Below are positions 60,988 through 64,000 of a DNA stretch of 64,000 bases, piece by piece. The stretch lies in contig JAFGQN010000064.1 in NCBI GenBank assembly GCA_016935665.1, forward strand, positions 62,001 to 126,000, read 5' to 3'. The position numbers were made by a program, and so were the translations under genes. The notes under the pieces are model-generated. The model did not search any database, had not been told where the DNA came from, and saw nothing but the letters and a program-made list of their open reading frames with translations. Every line of letters starts with the position of its first letter. The stretch's first letter is position 1. The stretch is from Deltaproteobacteria bacterium (GTDB lineage: Bacteria; Myxococcota_A; Polyangia; JAAYKL01).

Positions 60988-63591
60988 TTAAACGCTGGGG
61001 ACGACGTTTTCGGTTCCGGCTCGGACGCATTGATGTTGAGTGAGGCCGGGGTTTTGGGACAAATGACACAGAGCGTGACTCGACTGGGCGAAAGACATCG
61101 TCAACCAGTCCGCGCTCCTGAGATGGTTAATTGTGAAAAATGGTTTGATTTCATCTTTTTTGGGGAAAGTTGTTCTGAATGATTCAAACCGAATCCGCGC
61201 TTTGGGGACATGGAGTGTTAGCAGCATCTCAGACAGGGGTCTGTAGAGAGCTGCCGGGCCGCAAATGAAGAAGGTCCTTTTTTCGGGGCCATCGTTCACA
61301 ATATCCATCACTGCCTGAATATCGACGCGCCCCCGTCTTCCCGCCCAGAAGCGTGACGGACGGGAGAGCATGTGGGTCACCTGAATATTTGGGTTTCTGC
61401 TGCAGATGGCATCGATTTCATTCCTGAAAATAATTTCTTCCTCGCGCCTGGAACCATAAATCAAGTGAAATTTGGGGGCGCTGGGGATCATGTCCATTTC
61501 ACGAAGCATGCTCATAAAGGGAGTGATGCCACTTCCCACAGCGATGGCCACAACATCTGAGGTGTCACGCATGGGGACGTGGGAAAATTCACCAAACGGT
61601 CCGGTGACACGAACCGTGTCGCCCACACGGGCGTCGTTGACCAACCAGGGGGACATCGTTCCATTGGGCTGGGATTTTACCGTGATATCCAGGGTTTTCC
61701 CGCTTTTTGGGGAGGAAGAAATACTGTAGGCGCGAGTAACTGTTTTACCTCTGATGTCCGCCGTGACATCCACATACTGTCCGGACCTGAATTTCAACGG
61801 GGCCGCATTCGTGGCAAACAGGCGCAGGGTGACAGTATCAGACGATTCGATGATACGTGAGACGATGGTCATTTGCATGTTTCGCGCATGAAACGGACTC
61901 GATACGTCGTATGAATTGACAAAATCAGGGGCAAGCGGGGTGTTGTCGTATTTTCGGTATTTGGACCGAATGACCTTTCCCACTCGTTTCCCGTCGCGCA
62001 ACATGAGTTTCCAGCCGTTCAGTCGCCTCCGCAGCGCTCCCTCGGATGCGGTCGCGTCCGGGCCGGTGCCGTAAGGTAATATATTTTCAACTCCCCATTC
62101 CGCCAGAATGTCGGAAGCTGTATTGTATCCGGATGTGATTACTCCCTGGTACCCCGCGCTGGGCCTGGTCCATGCGCCCGCAAACCAGAGCCCCTTTACG
62201 GGGCCCCGATTATCCATCCGAAAACCGGGATTCTCTTTTGGGGTATTGGCGAAACCGTAAACGGCGCCATGAGGATTTCCGGTATAGCGAACATTGGTTA
62301 CCGGTGTGGAGAGCACACTTGTCTGGATTGCTTTGCGAACGCCGGGAAAATGGTTATCCACGATACCCAGCAACATTTCGCTGTATCGTTCTTTTTCGAT
62401 GGCATACACTTCAGGGGACAGGCGGATCCATGGGGCGCCCTGCTGTAAAATGGTGACGGCCAGAACGCCCTTGCCCTCTGGTGCAAATTGTGGATTGGAG
62501 TGGTCGTAGGCACATACCGACACAACACCGGGCATGGTCAGGGACGTGCATTTTTCCCACTGGCTATCCATGTCTTCGTCGATGTTGATGTATATCTCGT
62601 GATTGTGAATCCCCACCGCACTGGACGGTCTGTCCAGTCCCAGATACAGAGTGACAGTGGCGGTACTGGGTTGTGCGGCTTCCAGGCGGCGTATGAACCG
62701 TGGCTCCACATGCGTTTTGTCGATGAGGCGATTGAGAGTGCTGTAGGGATCCGCGTTGGATATGACGATTGACGACATGTATCGAATTCCTCTTTCGCTC
62801 ATAATTCCGACAACTCTGCCGTCTTCCACCAGAATTTCCCGGACGCCTTCGGAAAGGTGAACTTCTCCATGGTTCGCTTCTATCACCTGTACGTATGCAT
62901 TGGATAGCGATTGGCTTTTTCCCTCGATGGTCACCGAACCCCAGCGCAGATAGCTGCTCACTCCGGCGGCAAACAGCAGGAACGAGAGTTTTTTGGGCGG
63001 CAAACCAAAATATCCCCAGAGTTGCCCCAGAATGAGTTTTACTTTCGAGTCAAAAATCACTCTGTCCATTACATCCGCCACCGTTGTACCAGCGGCGTGT
63101 GCCAGATTGGGAAAGCGCGCAAGGGTTGGCAGTGGTCTGGTGGAATAGCCGCCTTCCCGGATGAGTTGAACCTCCTTGCCCACTGTCATAATCTGTTCGA
63201 TAAATGCGTGAATACCTTCCGCTTCGTGGGGAAAGGCGCCAATCAGAACTGCTTCGGCCTTCATTGGGGACCGTGGGATGGTGATATCCACGCCGTCCGC
63301 AATGGTGCGATAGAGATCCGGCAGCGGTATAAAGTTCACTTTGTCGGTAATGCCCAGCGCCTGGTAAAAATGGTAGAGCGGTCCAGGGTTGCCTGGAGTG
63401 CCCACTCCGCTCATTGCGTGCAGCGACACCTCAAACTCAAAGTCGTCCCGGAAAAACGTGGTGGCGTATCCACCGGGCTGACTGTGGCGTTCAAACACAG
63501 CCACCCGATAACCATTCTTTGCCAGAGTTGCCGCTGCGGTTAATCCCCCCAAACCACTGCCCACGATGATTGCATCAAATGTGTCTCTCAT
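60988..63591 (-). CDS. Fusion of carotenoid-isomerase-like flavoprotein and ferredoxin-NAD(P)H reductase domain
   Basis: An 867-residue protein. Residues 1-510 are a phytoene-desaturase/CrtISO/retinol-saturase-like FAD oxidoreductase: IIVGSGLGGLTAAATLAKNGYRVAVFERHSQPGG, ANHGEVHLSEGVREILVEDGRV, and GLWFAGAWTRPSAGYQGV. After a linker, residues about 555-800 form an FNR-type reductase: RSGQYVDVTADI, RAYSISSSP near 618 (flavin), AVGSGITPFMSML near 688 (nicotinamide) and FFICGPAALYRPL near 777. A 2Fe-2S domain, usual after such reductases, is missing; the last 55 residues are unlike one. The fusion could feed NAD(P)H electrons to a flavin-dependent saturase or isomerase. Confidence 0.85.
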   Translation of the reverse strand: MRDTFDAIIVGSGLGGLTAAATLAKNGYRVAVFERHSQPGGYATTFFRDDFEFEVSLHAMSGVGTPGNPGPLYHFYQALGITDKVNFIPLPDLYRTIADGVDITIPRSPMKAEAVLIGAFPHEAEGIHAFIEQIMTVGKEVQLIREGGYSTRPLPTLARFPNLAHAAGTTVADVMDRVIFDSKVKLILGQLWGYFGLPPKKLSFLLFAAGVSSYLRWGSVTIEGKSQSLSNAYVQVIEANHGEVHLSEGVREILVEDGRVVGIMSERGIRYMSSIVISNADPYSTLNRLIDKTHVEPRFIRRLEAAQPSTATVTLYLGLDRPSSAVGIHNHEIYINIDEDMDSQWEKCTSLTMPGVVSVCAYDHSNPQFAPEGKGVLAVTILQQGAPWIRLSPEVYAIEKERYSEMLLGIVDNHFPGVRKAIQTSVLSTPVTNVRYTGNPHGAVYGFANTPKENPGFRMDNRGPVKGLWFAGAWTRPSAGYQGVITSGYNTASDILAEWGVENILPYGTGPDATASEGALRRRLNGWKLMLRDGKRVGKVIRSKYRKYDNTPLAPDFVNSYDVSSPFHARNMQMTIVSRIIESSDTVTLRLFATNAAPLKFRSGQYVDVTADIRGKTVTRAYSISSSPKSGKTLDITVKSQPNGTMSPWLVNDARVGDTVRVTGPFGEFSHVPMRDTSDVVAIAVGSGITPFMSMLREMDMIPSAPKFHLIYGSRREEEIIFRNEIDAICSRNPNIQVTHMLSRPSRFWAGRRGRVDIQAVMDIVNDGPEKRTFFICGPAALYRPLSEMLLTLHVPKARIRFESFRTTFPKKDEIKPFFTINHLRSADWLTMSFAQSSHALCHLSQNPGLTQHQCVRAGTENVVPSV

Positions 63592-63629
63592 AATAATTCT
63601 CCATATCCCGGTGTGCTGTCGCGCTTGGG

Positions 63630-64000
63630 TCAGGCATTCTTTCGGATGTTTCGAAGAAGGTCGTATGCGTTGCTGACAAATCCTCGCGAAAAGAGTAGCG
63701 GTGGAACATTTCCACCCAAATCCAGGTGGTTTATATATGTAATCCGAGTGCGTTTCCCGTTGTCGATGGGAGTCAGTGTCCAGCTTCCCCGGATGCTGCG
63801 CACGGGGACGCCCTTTGTTCCGGCGGGTTTTCGCTCAGACGTTTTGGACCAGCGACGAAAGTACTGGGGATGACCTTCTTTGTCACTGACCGACCAGTTC
63901 ACTTTAATCACATAGTACCGGTCTGTAATCATCCAGTTTCCCATCCGCACATACACGTAGTCGCACCCTCGTCCGCACGTGTCAAGGGTGCGCCGATCCT
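63630..64000 (-). CDS. START/SRPBCC-like lipid-binding domain protein (5' end outside window)
   Basis: The frame runs from the right edge of the window to 63630, so the N-terminus is missing. Visible are DYVYVRMGNWMITDRYYVIKVN, GVPVRSIRGSWTLTPIDNGKRTRITYINHLDLGGNVPP and FVSNAYDLLRNIRKN, which follow the C-terminal half of a START-domain (RDYV-like block, G-x-W-x-L/x-P, then the long C-terminal helix). Such proteins bind lipids or sterols. The gene lies 38 bases upstream of the carotenoid-type flavoprotein gene on the same strand and may be in its operon. Confidence 0.7.
   Translation of the reverse strand, partial: DRRTLDTCGRGCDYVYVRMGNWMITDRYYVIKVNWSVSDKEGHPQYFRRWSKTSERKPAGTKGVPVRSIRGSWTLTPIDNGKRTRITYINHLDLGGNVPPLLFSRGFVSNAYDLLRNIRKNA

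Overview
The window looks like chromosome from an anaerobic, polysaccharide-degrading delta-proteobacterium in the broad sense, most likely Myxococcota or Bradymonadota-like. Base composition is near 50 % GC. The clues are: lipoproteins with long Asp/Ser/Gly linkers between the lipidated cysteine and the catalytic domain, tandem bactofilins, a complete Tad (Flp) pilus locus, a very large RHS protein, and a three-gene homocysteine cluster of the kind known from anaerobes. No rRNA, tRNA or CRISPR array was seen. The phylum assignment is inference from gene content only.

Layout. 0-4 kb: the 3' part of an RHS/YD-repeat protein ending in a probable PD-(D/E)XK nuclease tip. 4-7.6 kb (minus): a DUF3108-like exported protein, a cobalamin-binding radical SAM enzyme with an added N-terminal membrane region, and a LytTR regulator overlapping a small membrane protein. 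8-9.2 kb: two bactofilins and a wrecked peptide deformylase gene. 9.3-15.5 kb (minus): three surface lipoproteins for plant cell wall attack (GH9 glucanase, GH67 alpha-glucuronidase, CE1-type esterase). 15.8-17.4 kb: one unknown gene, short direct repeats and a decayed Rpn-type nuclease gene. 17.7-29.3 kb: the Tad locus in the order flp, flp, tadE-like, cpaB, cpaC, cpaE, cpaF, tadB, tadC, TPR lipoprotein, small lipoprotein, tadG-like, cpaA. 29-41.8 kb: mixed housekeeping and transport genes (outer membrane barrel, DUF2914, MATE exporter, nitroreductase, FetAB-type ABC exporter, a dipeptidase relative with lost metal ligands, a five-bladed-propeller glycosidase, Smr protein, Npt-like transporter, hybrid kinase). 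41.8-54.7 kb: a DUF2079 membrane protein, a large IPT/kelch lipoprotein, a divergent methyltransferase/TetR pair with three palindromic operators, the homocysteine operon, an orphan solute-binding lipoprotein and a LamG lipoprotein. 54.7-56.7 kb: an accessory island with a structured non-coding segment, an unknown protein that looks PIN-like at its N-terminus, and coding debris. 56.7-64 kb: an esterase lipoprotein, a probable pseudophosphatase membrane protein with octapeptide repeats, a carotenoid-isomerase-like/ferredoxin-reductase fusion, and a partial START-domain gene.

How the parts fit. The GH9, GH67, CE1-type, propeller glycosidase and cutinase-like lipoproteins form a coherent secreted set for cellulose, glucuronoarabinoxylan and ester-linked material, anchored on lipid and held off the membrane by acidic, possibly calcium-binding stalks. 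The Tad pilus would serve attachment to such substrates. The best candidates for something not yet described are the RNA-like segment plus PIN-like protein at 54.66-55.73 kb, the pseudophosphatase with PRTSL repeats at 57.9-60.9 kb, the flavoprotein fusion at 61-63.6 kb, and the dipeptidase-like lipoprotein that has lost its metal ligands. All functional statements come from reading motifs by eye; no database search was possible.
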